Below are positions 10,601 to 16,405 of a stretch of 35,334 nt of DNA, in pieces. Numbering within the stretch: position 1 is the first letter of the stretch; each line of letters begins with the position of its first letter. A program made the position numbers and the translations under genes. The stretch covers positions 1 to 35,334 of the forward strand of contig DAOWEB010000415.1 of the NCBI GenBank assembly GCA_030638735.1, read 5' to 3'. This DNA comes from Spirochaetaceae bacterium (GTDB lineage: Bacteria; Spirochaetota; Spirochaetia; B11-G9). Below the pieces are notes generated by a model that had not been told where the DNA came from, did not search any database, and saw nothing but the letters and a program-made list of their open reading frames with translations.

Positions 10601-10705
10601 GCTTTCCTCAATATTAAGAAGATTTGCTTCTATATTTGCAAGATGTTCCCTGGATTCTTCAAGGTAGGTGAGCAGGGTTTCATCATTCATATCAATAGCA
10701 GACAT
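7610..10705 (-). CDS. cheA: CheA hybrid chemotaxis kinase with two CheW domains and a C-terminal receiver
   Basis: CheA autophosphorylates in response to receptors and passes phosphate to CheY and CheB. This version has 1031 residues, longer than the usual 650-750. Order: Hpt domain with phospho-His52 (AAHSIKGGAGF); a divergent segment at about 150-270 in the P2 position; a dimerisation helix pair; a kinase domain with the N-box around MIRNSVDHGIE and DDGNGI and GRGVGMDVV; a first CheW domain interrupted by a charged insert (around KRKQAIDRRAEKNGEND); a second CheW domain; and a receiver with Asp961 (LLVTDIEMPNLDG). The receiver may act as a phosphate sink. The start follows the upstream stop by 1 bp with AGGAG in front. 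Confidence 0.96.
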   Translation of the reverse strand: MSAIDMNDETLLTYLEESREHLANIEANLLNIEESGADIDEELVNTVFRAAHSIKGGAGFFDLSKIRDLGHKVENVLDMIRSREMIPTPEIINILLISFDKLKEMVNNPEFSNDEDIEEFVRSLANLTAETLPEEKKSSVANLTDIKLPDGRVIMQVNEFDYNQTVANNNYIYLVQYDLIKDLPDQEDSPLEFYRSLVGTGTIENTVTDFAAVGTLDDDISKSIPVYILFSTIVNPEKIKHLFDVDDSKITIIHDPSESEEVNKVSEPVSSVSETPVSVPSKSGPVKKSAPKNTAVPEASSTLRVKVKLLEQLMTLAGELVLGRNELEESISQGDLKAITSGGQRISQVTSELQEAIMQTRMQDIGSILSKFPRVVRDLSRQLDKQMNLNIVGKEVEMDKTLLEGLNDPLTHMIRNSVDHGIELPEERRLAGKNSVGEISLRAYHEAGQVVIEIEDDGNGIDGSKIAAKAVSKGLISQNEVDSMSEKAKVELILLPGLSTAEQVTDVSGRGVGMDVVRSNLDKLGGTMEIDSVMGKGSVFRIKLPLTLAIIPSLLVSVNNESFAIPQLNVEELIRIQPKDVKDSIERLGTSEVLNLRGKLIPLVFLSDVLGIKSTYIDPETGKEMVDKRKQAIDRRAEKNGENDTIYDEVRVGNDRRYHAGSVLNIVIVSSGNISYGILVDALHESMEIVVKPLGRHIKSCSEYAGATIMGDGSVALILDISGIASILKMSSVTSTIQSQASDEIEVSKSGEDRHSFLLFRNSPEEYCAMPLELVGRVEHIESSSIQIVGGKRIMQYMGKGLPIIRLEDSAECKSIPEDNLAVIVFNGFGREIGLLAMRPVDFIEDEMLVDHTSLRQPGIMGSVIIDGKTTMILDVYEIVEKIYPDWIRDTTLTVPGAVKANLSEGEKPLVLVAEDSTFFRKQVVNYIEGAGYKVIAGEDGEAAWKLMVESTEKVDLLVTDIEMPNLDGYGLVARVRADSNYADIPVIAVTSLAGDENMAKGKAVGINDYQVKLDKEMLLESIQKFLPARL

Positions 10706-10706
10706 T

Positions 10707-11429
10707 TTACTCTCCTTTTAATGAAAAATGCTGATCCAGTCTCATACTTTTAAATAAATCCATAATTTCTCCAATAACATTTAGAACTTCAATTTTTCCG
10801 CCTATCTTAAGCAGGGAATTATGTGCAGAAATAAGAAATCCTATCCCCATAGAATCTACAACAGAAATTCCATTCAGATCGATTGTAAGCTCAATCAAAC
10901 CTTCCTGAATATTATTATTCACCAATACTCTTAGGTCATCTACAACTGATGCAACAAGATTAGATTCAAGTTTAAGCATTCCCCGACTACCATCTCTAAT
11001 AATAATATTTTCACCCATTGTTAACTCTCCATTATTTAGATATTTTCGAATCGTAAGTTTATTCCCCTTTTTATTAAAGAAAAACGAACTGGAATATTTA
11101 CGTATTATCGAGAGACCCCTGCCGGAGGTATCCTCATAACCACTCTCCTGTCTGGGGATTCCCCAGCTAAAACCAGTACCTGGATCCTCAATTTCTATTA
11201 TATACTCTTTATCATATATTAATAAACTACAATCAATTGTTAAATTATTATCATTATTACAACCATGTTTTACAGCATTAATCAGTCCTTCTCTAAGCAT
11301 AAGCTGTAATCCAAAAATTTCTTCATCCAGTTGATTTTCTTTAACTGCTTCCTCTGCTTTTATACAAAAGAGATCAACATCTTTATAGTTTGCAGAAATT
11401 TTATCAGAAATAGTTGATCTTAAGTTCAT
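10707..11429 (-). CDS. Fused RsbW-type serine kinase and STAS (RsbV-type) protein
   Basis: The 240-residue protein joins two partners that are usually separate. Residues 1 to about 130 form a GHKL ATPase of the RsbW/SpoIIAB anti-sigma kinase type: LREGLINAVKHG is the N-box, IEDPGTGFSW and GRGLSIIRKYSS the nucleotide-binding boxes. Residues from about 140 to the end form a STAS domain with GISVVDSMGIGF, where the central Ser is the expected phosphorylation site. Kinase and substrate in one chain suggest a cis partner-switch, reset by the adjacent PP2C phosphatase whose stop overlaps this start (ATGA). No sigma factor is nearby, so the output is unknown and may be the chemosensory complex. Confidence 0.88.
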   Translation of the reverse strand: MNLRSTISDKISANYKDVDLFCIKAEEAVKENQLDEEIFGLQLMLREGLINAVKHGCNNDNNLTIDCSLLIYDKEYIIEIEDPGTGFSWGIPRQESGYEDTSGRGLSIIRKYSSSFFFNKKGNKLTIRKYLNNGELTMGENIIIRDGSRGMLKLESNLVASVVDDLRVLVNNNIQEGLIELTIDLNGISVVDSMGIGFLISAHNSLLKIGGKIEVLNVIGEIMDLFKSMRLDQHFSLKGE

Positions 11430-12547
11430 ACTTCAAACCCTAAAAGAAGAATATCATCAGATAAAGCAGGATTTTTACCAAACAAACCAGTTATTATTTG
11501 ATCAATACTTGTATCAATAGAAACTTTACTGCATTCAGCTATTTGTTTTACCAGGTTTTTCAATCCCTGTTCGCGGTTTATATCATTTTTTCCATCACTT
11601 TCAATTATTCCATCCGTATAAATATAAAAACGATCACCTGCAGAAACATCCATCTCTAAAAGATCCATTGATACATTCTCAAACACCCCAAGAATATCAC
11701 CAACAGGTGAAAGTATTTCAGGCAATCCATTTACAGGAAGATAAATAACAGAAGGATGACCGGCACTTGCAATTTTTACAGTTTTTTTCTTACGATTTAG
11801 CAGAATATAAACTGCTGTCAGGTAAATTTCCAAAGGAAGAACCTTTTCCAGAACCCTGTTAACAGTAGAAAGAGTTTCCTTGGGAGAATGAACTACTCCG
11901 GCATTTTGAGAAATAAGAGCCTTAAAAGAAGAAGTAGCAAGGGAGGAACCAAGATTATGCCCACTCACATCTGCACAAAAATATCCATAGATTTCTTTAC
12001 TTAATGGAAGAACATCGTAAAAATCCCCACCTGCCGCCATTACTGATTTATAATATACTGAGAATTTAGCCTCAGGAAGATCTTCCGGATTAAGAAGTAT
12101 AGCCTGCTGAGCAAGAGTTAATTGACTAAGGCGATTGGCCTGAGTCTCAATAACAGCCTTCATTGCCTTACTAAGGCGCAAATGCAGTTTAACTCTGGCA
12201 ATTATCTCATCTTTATCATAGGGCTTGGTTACATAGTCAACTGCACCTACTGAAAAACCATGCACTTTATTAGCAGTTTCATCCAGAGCAGAAACAAAAA
12301 TAACAGGAATATCAACAGTTTCCTGATTATCTTTCAATTTCTTACAGGTTTCAAATCCATCTTCCAGGGGCATCATAATATCTAAAAGAATCAGATCCGG
12401 TTTTTGAGCTTTAGAGATTTGCCTGCATTCCAGACCATCAGAGGCTTGCAGTACATTAAACCCCTCTTTACTTAAAATATTATTAAGAATAAGGAGGTTT
12501 GTTCCAACATCATCTACAATTAATACTACAGGAGCTTTCCTGGACAT
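11426..12547 (-). CDS. Response regulator with PP2C (RsbU/SpoIIE-type) phosphatase output
   Basis: Residues 1-125 are a receiver domain with phospho-acceptor Asp56 (LILLDIMMPLEDG). A helical linker follows, then a PPM/PP2C phosphatase from about residue 180. Its metal-binding motifs are AAGGDFYDVLP, CADVSGHNLGSS and the final SDDILLLGF. Such proteins dephosphorylate STAS-domain anti-sigma antagonists. The likely substrate is the STAS domain encoded by the next gene, which overlaps by 4 bp. Phosphorylation by CheA could control it, given its place between cheY and cheA. A purine-rich AAGGGGG lies very close to the ATG. Confidence 0.92.
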   Translation of the reverse strand: MSRKAPVVLIVDDVGTNLLILNNILSKEGFNVLQASDGLECRQISKAQKPDLILLDIMMPLEDGFETCKKLKDNQETVDIPVIFVSALDETANKVHGFSVGAVDYVTKPYDKDEIIARVKLHLRLSKAMKAVIETQANRLSQLTLAQQAILLNPEDLPEAKFSVYYKSVMAAGGDFYDVLPLSKEIYGYFCADVSGHNLGSSLATSSFKALISQNAGVVHSPKETLSTVNRVLEKVLPLEIYLTAVYILLNRKKKTVKIASAGHPSVIYLPVNGLPEILSPVGDILGVFENVSMDLLEMDVSAGDRFYIYTDGIIESDGKNDINREQGLKNLVKQIAECSKVSIDTSIDQIITGLFGKNPALSDDILLLGFEV

Positions 12548-12553
12548 GCCCCC

Positions 12554-12916
12554 TTAGCCTGCTAGCATATTTATTACTTTAAGAAAAGATGCAGGTTCAA
12601 AGGGTTTTACAACCCAGCCATTAATCCCGAGAGCCTTACCTTTTTCTTTTTTTTCTGCAGAACTTTCTGTAGTAAGGAAAATTACAGGTTTAGTTTTATA
12701 CTCTGCCTTTTGTTTCAGGTTTTCTATAAACTCGAAACCACCCATTACCGGCATATTGACATCCACAAGGAAAAGATCAATATCCGTACTTAGATTATCC
12801 AGGGCTACCTGACCATTCTCGGCTCCTACTACTTCAAATCCCGCAGGCACAAGAGTTTTTTCAACAAGCATTCTTATAGTGTTGCTGTCATCTACACACA
12901 TTACTTTCTTAGCCAT
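12554..12916 (-). CDS. cheY: CheY-type single-domain response regulator
   Basis: This 120-residue protein is one receiver domain with the acidic pair CVDDS, phospho-acceptor Asp52 (LVDVNMPVMGG), the switch Thr in FLTTESS and the conserved Lys in VVKPFE. As the first gene of the chemosensory operon it is the likely diffusible output of CheA that acts on the flagellar motor. Its ATG has GGAG 8 bases upstream. A sigma70-like promoter lies just before it. Other roles are possible, since single receivers can also serve in phosphorelays. Confidence 0.9.
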   Translation of the reverse strand: MAKKVMCVDDSNTIRMLVEKTLVPAGFEVVGAENGQVALDNLSTDIDLFLVDVNMPVMGGFEFIENLKQKAEYKTKPVIFLTTESSAEKKEKGKALGINGWVVKPFEPASFLKVINMLAG

Positions 12917-12947
12917 GAATTATACTCCACTCAAATCGATATATTTA

Positions 12948-12976
12948 ATTATCTGCATTACAACTATTATTAGCAA
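12948..12976 (-). promoter_or_regulatory. Predicted sigma70-type promoter of the chemosensory operon
   Basis: On the minus strand TTGCTA (12976-12971) and GATAAT (12953-12948) are separated by exactly 17 bp and match 4/6 and 5/6 of the consensus. The site is about 32 bp upstream of the cheY ATG, leaving a short leader that carries GGAG. It is a prediction by eye in AT-rich DNA, where chance matches are common. Confidence 0.4.
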
Positions 12977-13080
12977 GTAATTTTCCTTATTATTTAATTT
13001 TTTTAATACTTTTATTGATAAATACATACTTCTCTTGTCCTAAAACAAAAAAGAGTAATATTTAGATACATGAATATCAG

Positions 13081-13482
13081 TTAAGTAGTTAAATAATTAT
13101 ATTTATTTACCATTTTTATAATTATTTCACGTTCATAAGGTTTTGAAATATAATCATCACAACCTGCAGAAATACAGGTTTCTTTGTTACCTTCCATAGA
13201 AAATGCTGTTACAGCAATTACAGGAATATGTTTTCTGTTTTCTTTAATTTCAATATCCCTGATAATACGGACAGCATCAAGGCCATTTAAATAAGGCATA
13301 TGCATATCCAAAAGAATAATATCTAGCTTAGTTTTTTTTCTGTAACAGGAGACTCCCTCTTCTCCATTATCAACAATAACTGTACTGTATCCTAAATCGG
13401 AAAGGATAGTATTGAGCAGCTTTTGATTTACTATATCATCATCCACAATTAGAGCGACTTTTTTTTCCATAACAGCGTCCAT
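13081..13482 (-). CDS. Single-domain response regulator
   Basis: The 133-residue protein is a lone receiver domain: acidic cluster VDDD (residues 13-16), phospho-acceptor Asp59 (IILLDMHMPYLNG), switch residues VTAFS, conserved Lys in ISKPYE. It resembles receivers of hybrid kinases more than motor-type CheY, so it may serve as a phosphorelay intermediate. Two ATGs are possible (residues 1 and 5); neither has a convincing ribosome-binding site. It is separated from the chemosensory operon by 164 bp that include the predicted cheY promoter, so it is probably transcribed separately. About 180 bp upstream lies a conserved bipartite motif shared with the receiver gene at 26591. Confidence 0.85.
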   Translation of the reverse strand: MDAVMEKKVALIVDDDIVNQKLLNTILSDLGYSTVIVDNGEEGVSCYRKKTKLDIILLDMHMPYLNGLDAVRIIRDIEIKENRKHIPVIAVTAFSMEGNKETCISAGCDDYISKPYEREIIIKMVNKYNYLTT

Positions 13483-13660
13483 TTTTACATTTATTTTTTA
13501 ATAAGATCTGCAACCACTTTAAAGTATCAAGTATTAACACACCATCATAATAATACTTTAGGTTTTTGAATGCAAGCAGTGAAATAATAAGCTTTTTGCG
13601 CTGTACTACATTTTGTATCTAAAAAGCAGCTCTTCTCTAATATAGGGGTTGCTACCTTGT

Positions 13661-13703
13661 GCAAAATAGCCAAAAACAAGCTGTCACCATAGACATCGCA
13701 AAA
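13661..13703 (-). promoter_or_regulatory. Bipartite motif, copy 1 (TTTTGCGATG-N16-GTTTTTGGCTATTTTGC)
   Basis: On the minus strand TTTTGCGATG (13703-13694), a 16-base gap and GTTTTTGGCTATTTTGC (13677-13661) occur in this order. The same two blocks with the same gap recur on the plus strand at 26405-26447. Both copies point toward a single-domain response regulator gene 145-180 bp downstream. The function is unknown; regulatory DNA, an RNA leader, or a decayed mobile sequence are possible. Confidence 0.55.
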
Positions 13704-13741
13704 GTCTCATAATGATCATCGGATTTCCCCTCAACAAGTTA

Positions 13742-13798
13742 CATGGATCAGATCTATTAGAGGCAGCTGTAGAAGTTGCCCGGACTCATCATGAAAAA
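13742..13798 (+). pseudogene. Remnant of an HD-GYP domain gene
   Basis: The plus strand translates to HGSDLLEAAVEVARTHHEK, ending at a stop. This matches the HD-GYP core before the GYP motif: the intact HD-GYP protein at 21332-22447 has HPSDLLRTARTVVSSHHEKWDGSGYP at the same place. The frame breaks exactly where WDGSGYP should begin. The frame is open for some 20 codons upstream but without clear HD-GYP features. This looks like a relic of a lost c-di-GMP phosphodiesterase-type gene, truncated at both ends. Confidence 0.6.
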
Positions 13799-13821
13799 TG
13801 ATTTATTATTCCAATAATTAT

Positions 13822-13926
13822 TTATAACTTTTTCAGAGTAATAATACTTGATATTTTTTCAATTAACTGATCATTTGTAAAAGGTTTAACTATATAATTA
13901 GTAACACCTAGCTTAGCTATTTCCAC
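13822..13926 (-). pseudogene. C-terminal remnant of a CheY-like receiver domain
   Basis: On the minus strand, reading GTG GAA ATA GCT, the DNA translates to VEIAKLGVTNYIVKPFTNDQ and continues through LIEKISSII to a TAA at 13822-13824. This is the unmistakable end of a receiver domain, with the conserved Lys and Pro of the KPF motif. The N-terminal two thirds, including the phospho-acceptor Asp, are missing. The fragment begins just where the CheX-like reading frame ends, one frame off. A deletion joining cheX to a downstream cheY-like gene explains the arrangement best. Confidence 0.75.
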
Positions 13927-14314
13927 CAGATGGTATATTATGATTAAGGTTTTGCCTTCTAACTACTTTGGGAGGACTTATATCACATTGTATGCCGGAA
14001 GCAGATAATTGTGTTCTAAGATTGCCTCCAATCATATTTGCAATTTCCTTTATAACATCATGAACTTCATTCTCTGATTTAATATCAATTGTATCAAGTC
14101 CCAGCATTATTGATGCTATTTTTTTTGAATAACCTTCTCGTATCTGAATTCTAAAATCACCAAGTATAGATCCACCAAAAAACAGGGAACCTTCCAGCCA
14201 GTGTTCATCGGTATCTATAATATCAGGATTCTCTTCAATTTCCTCCAGGTTGAGGTTAAGCATTGTAGAAAAAACTTTTTTTGTATTATCCCTAAGCATA
14301 TCTTGTAAAGCCAT
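13913..14314 (-). CDS. cheX: CheX-like chemotaxis phosphatase, C-terminus probably lost
   Basis: CheX dephosphorylates CheY-P and is common in spirochaetes. The visible protein has 133 residues. It contains the CheC/CheX active-site pattern E-x2-N-x21-P: EIANMIGGN, then SPP 20-22 residues later. Intact CheX proteins have about 20-30 more residues forming final strands. Here the frame runs into a receiver-domain remnant and stops, so the protein is probably shortened by deletion and may be inactive or unstable. No ribosome-binding site is visible, and a hairpin abuts the start. I use the symbol for the family only. Confidence 0.7.
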   Translation of the reverse strand: MALQDMLRDNTKKVFSTMLNLNLEEIEENPDIIDTDEHWLEGSLFFGGSILGDFRIQIREGYSKKIASIMLGLDTIDIKSENEVHDVIKEIANMIGGNLRTQLSASGIQCDISPPKVVRRQNLNHNIPSGGNS

Positions 14315-14317
14315 ATC

Positions 14318-14346
14318 ATTTTAGTAGCATTATATAATGCTAAAAT
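14318..14346. repeat. AT-rich hairpin abutting the CheX-like start
   Basis: ATTTTAG-TAGCATTAT at 14318-14333 pairs with ATAATGCTAAAAT at 14334-14346, apart from a 3-base TAG bulge. It begins 3 bp upstream of the CheX-like start codon and about 36 bp past the stop of the preceding gene. It could be a weak transcription end for that gene or could hide the CheX start. Confidence 0.5.
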
Positions 14347-14382
14347 CAAGAGTAAGCTGATTATTTAAAATAACACATTCAA

Positions 14383-14601
14383 CTACTCATCTTCCATATC
14401 CGGTAAAAAATCAACCAGATGTAATACATTGGAAGGAGGATCACATGGAATCATACTTGCAGCATAGGGCAGAATATCTCCACTGAATTTAGTAGAACCA
14501 TCAGTAAAAATAAGTTCCCCGTTTTTATGAAAAGCTGTAAATTTTTTTCCTATTGCCAAAGTAATTTCATACCATTTTTCCTGCTCAAGTTCTATATCCA
14601 C
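14383..14601 (-). CDS. Small hypothetical protein (72 residues)
   Basis: I do not recognise this protein. It is acidic and soluble (starts MDIELEQEKWYEITLAIGKK, ends FLPDMEDE), with no membrane segment or cysteine pair. The start is GTG at 14599-14601, with AGGA 6 bases upstream on a good spacing, which supports a real gene. It precedes the CheX-like gene in the same direction with 68 bp between, so the two may once have been cotranscribed. Its alternation of hydrophobic and charged residues suggests a small beta-rich domain, but this is only an impression. Confidence 0.5.
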   Translation of the reverse strand: MDIELEQEKWYEITLAIGKKFTAFHKNGELIFTDGSTKFSGDILPYAASMIPCDPPSNVLHLVDFLPDMEDE

Positions 14602-14862
14602 AATATATCCTATCTTATCTCTATTATACGGACTGAAACGCCCCTGTATTTATCCATCATTGTACCATTTTTTTTCACGGACATATACCTCTGTATTCTA
14701 AAACAAAAGAATCAATATAAAACAAAACTGATCAACTTTACCAAATATGAAAGTAATAATAATAAACATATTCATAATTTCCTATAGTAATACAAAATTT
14801 AATAATATTTATCAATTTTTATATGGAATAGACTTAACAGCTTAAGTATACTTAGAAACAAT

Positions 14863-15135
14863 ATGACTAAAGATAAAGCAGTAATACAAAATAATGCAGG
14901 AATACACGTTCGCCCCTCTGGAGTAATTATAAGCGAACTGGGGAATTATTCAGGAGATATAGTTCTATCCATAAAAGATAATACTGTAGAATTAAACAGT
15001 GTAATGTCACTTCTTACATTGGGATTAATGAAAGATGATGAGGTGGAAATTTCTGTTAGCGGTCCTGATGAGGAAAATATTTGTACAAAAACCAAAGAAC
15101 TTTTAGAACGAATATATGATTTTCCACCAAGGTAG
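14863..15135 (+). CDS. HPr-family phosphocarrier protein
   Basis: HPr carries phosphate from enzyme I to sugar-specific components of the phosphotransferase system, or acts in regulation where the full system is absent. The 90-residue protein shows active-site His15 in NNAGIHVRPSG and regulatory Ser46 in ELNSVMSLLTLGL, the site used by HPr kinase. The length is normal. No other phosphotransferase gene is close. The upstream 260 bp are AT-rich without a clear promoter, and no strong ribosome-binding site precedes the ATG. A 70-bp repeat begins just after the stop. Confidence 0.93.
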   Translation: MTKDKAVIQNNAGIHVRPSGVIISELGNYSGDIVLSIKDNTVELNSVMSLLTLGLMKDDEVEISVSGPDEENICTKTKELLERIYDFPPR

Positions 15136-15142
15136 TAATTTT

Positions 15143-15290
15143 AATGAAAAACGAATAATGAAAAACTAAAAATATGGGAAATACACATAATGTGATTAAA
15201 CGTAGGGGTAGGTTTTATACCTGTGGTTGCATAGGCGAGCAGCAACGAAGTTGCGACCAGCCTACCCTTACAAACAGTGGTATTAGACCC
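15143..15290 (+). repeat. Intergenic repeat, copy A, with nested hairpin element
   Basis: The first 70 bp (15143-15212, starting AATGAAAAACGAATAATG and ending CGTAGGGGTAGG) match 15675-15744 at 67 of 70 positions. The right arm (CTACCCTT at 15262-15269 and the ACAGTGGTA block after it) also matches copy B. Between the arms, copy A carries about 50 extra bases that include the GCATAGGCGAGCAG...GACCAGCCTA hairpin element (15229-15264) also found before cheW. GGGGTAGG and CCTACCC can pair as an outer stem. It looks like one repeat inserted in, or grown within, another. Confidence 0.8.
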
Positions 15291-15323
15291 ATTTTTTAAT
15301 CACTGAAAACAGGAGTAATGCTA

Positions 15324-15668
15324 ATGATCATAAAAAGAACGGATATGAAACAGGAAACCAGAAAAGAGATGAGAGGTGGATCAGGCGAAGTGAATATTAT
15401 TCATATGGCTGCACCTGAATCAATGACAAACGCTCGTTTAATGGCAGAACTGATATTGAAACCAGGTTCCGGTATAGGCATCCACCGGCATGATAAAGAA
15501 ACAGAATATTATATAATTACAGAAGGTTCCGGTATTGTAGTCGAGGATGACGGTCAAAAGATTGTCCAAAAAGGTGATATTGTTATTACCGGAAATGGCC
15601 AAAGTCACAGTATAAAAAATACAGGAAATACAGTTTTAAAATTTATTGCAGTAATAATTACAGAATAG
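15324..15668 (+). CDS. Cupin-domain protein
   Basis: The protein has 114 residues from this start. It is a single small cupin barrel: motif 1 PGSGIGIHRHDKETEYYIITEG gives the HxH...E metal ligands and motif 2 is GDIVITGNGQSHSIKNTG with the last His. Such stand-alone cupins bind a divalent metal and serve as isomerases, oxygenases or sensors; this one cannot be assigned. I prefer the ATG at 15324 because AGGAG (15311-15315) is 8 bases away; the ATG at 15318 would be only 2 bases away. Direct copies of a 70-bp repeat lie on both sides, so the gene may have come or could leave by recombination. Confidence 0.88.
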   Translation: MIIKRTDMKQETRKEMRGGSGEVNIIHMAAPESMTNARLMAELILKPGSGIGIHRHDKETEYYIITEGSGIVVEDDGQKIVQKGDIVITGNGQSHSIKNTGNTVLKFIAVIITE

Positions 15669-15674
15669 AAGATA

Positions 15675-15782
15675 AATGAAAAACGAATAATGAAAAACTA
15701 AAAATATGGATAAAACACATAATGTGATTAAACGTAGGGGTAGGCCTTGCGTCTACCCTTTCATACAGTGATACCAGATCCT
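15675..15782 (+). repeat. Intergenic repeat, copy B
   Basis: This copy matches copy A (15143-15290) at 67 of 70 bases in the left arm (15675-15744) and at 15 of 21 in the block after CTACCCTT, in the same orientation. It lacks the nested hairpin element: GGGGTAGG is followed after 8 bases by CTACCC. It lies between the cupin gene and rpiB. Confidence 0.8.
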
Positions 15783-15823
15783 GTATCTACAACTGCAGGC
15801 AGGACATATCAATAGGAGACAAA

Positions 15824-16264
15824 ATGTCAAACAAAATAGTAATAGGTGCAGATCATGGTGCATATGAATTAAAAGCTGAAATTATAAAACATCTTGAAAA
15901 CAGAGGATTTTCCATAAAAAATATGGGTGTAGATTCTGCTGATTCAGTGGATTACCCCGATATGGCCGAAATAACCTGTAAAGAGTATTTTAAGGGCAAT
16001 TATGATTTCGGGATTGTTTGCTGCGGAACAGGTATTGGTATAAGTATATCTGCAAATAAAGTAGATGGTATTCGTTGTGCTCTACCTCAAAATAAATTTG
16101 GTGCAGAAATGTCAAAGGTTCATAACAATGCAAATTTTATAGCTTTTGGCGGAAGAATTGAATACCATGATTCTGTAAATGATATGATCGATGCTTATAT
16201 TGATGCAAAATTTGAAGGCGGCCGGCACCAAAGACGGGTAGATAAGATAATGGGATTGGAATAA
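15824..16264 (+). CDS. rpiB: Ribose 5-phosphate isomerase B
   Basis: RpiB interconverts ribose 5-phosphate and ribulose 5-phosphate in the pentose phosphate pathway. The 146-residue length is normal for the LacAB/RpiB family. Visible motifs are GADHGAYELK near the N-terminus, the active-site Cys67 in VCCGTGIGISISANK, and NKFGAEMSKVHNNANFIAFGGR in the phosphate-binding region. The ATG is preceded by AGGAG with a short spacer. It stands alone between repeat-bearing intergenic regions, so it is probably transcribed on its own. Confidence 0.96.
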   Translation: MSNKIVIGADHGAYELKAEIIKHLENRGFSIKNMGVDSADSVDYPDMAEITCKEYFKGNYDFGIVCCGTGIGISISANKVDGIRCALPQNKFGAEMSKVHNNANFIAFGGRIEYHDSVNDMIDAYIDAKFEGGRHQRRVDKIMGLE

Positions 16265-16325
16265 TAATACATTACAATTTCTATCAATAATAATTGACAC
16301 TTTTTGGTATTTTTCTTATCTTCTA

Positions 16326-16368
16326 TACGATTGATAAATCGTACAGACGCCCTATAGGGCGTCTCTAC
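16326..16368. repeat. GTACAGACG...CGTCTCTAC palindrome (copy 1), with overlapping hairpin
   Basis: GTACAGACGCCC-TATA-GGGCGTCTCTAC (16341-16368) is a 28-bp palindrome with a single mismatch. The same ends, with the same mismatch and a different centre, occur at 20811-20838. It overlaps a second hairpin, TACGAT-TGATAA-ATCGTA (16326-16343). It lies between rpiB and the ABC/GTPase operon and may also weaken readthrough. Confidence 0.75.
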
Positions 16369-16405
16369 ACGGAATAATCTCCCTTTGCAAGGAATAATTA
16401 TATAA

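Larger units (their letters stand above)
13483..13821. other. Intergenic region: decayed sequence, HD-GYP remnant and bipartite motif
   Basis: No intact gene lies here. The region contains a bipartite motif (13661-13703) and a short plus-strand HD-GYP remnant (13742-13798), both annotated separately. The rest, 13483-13660, is AT-rich leader sequence upstream of the receiver gene, in which I see no other clear element. Confidence 0.6.
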
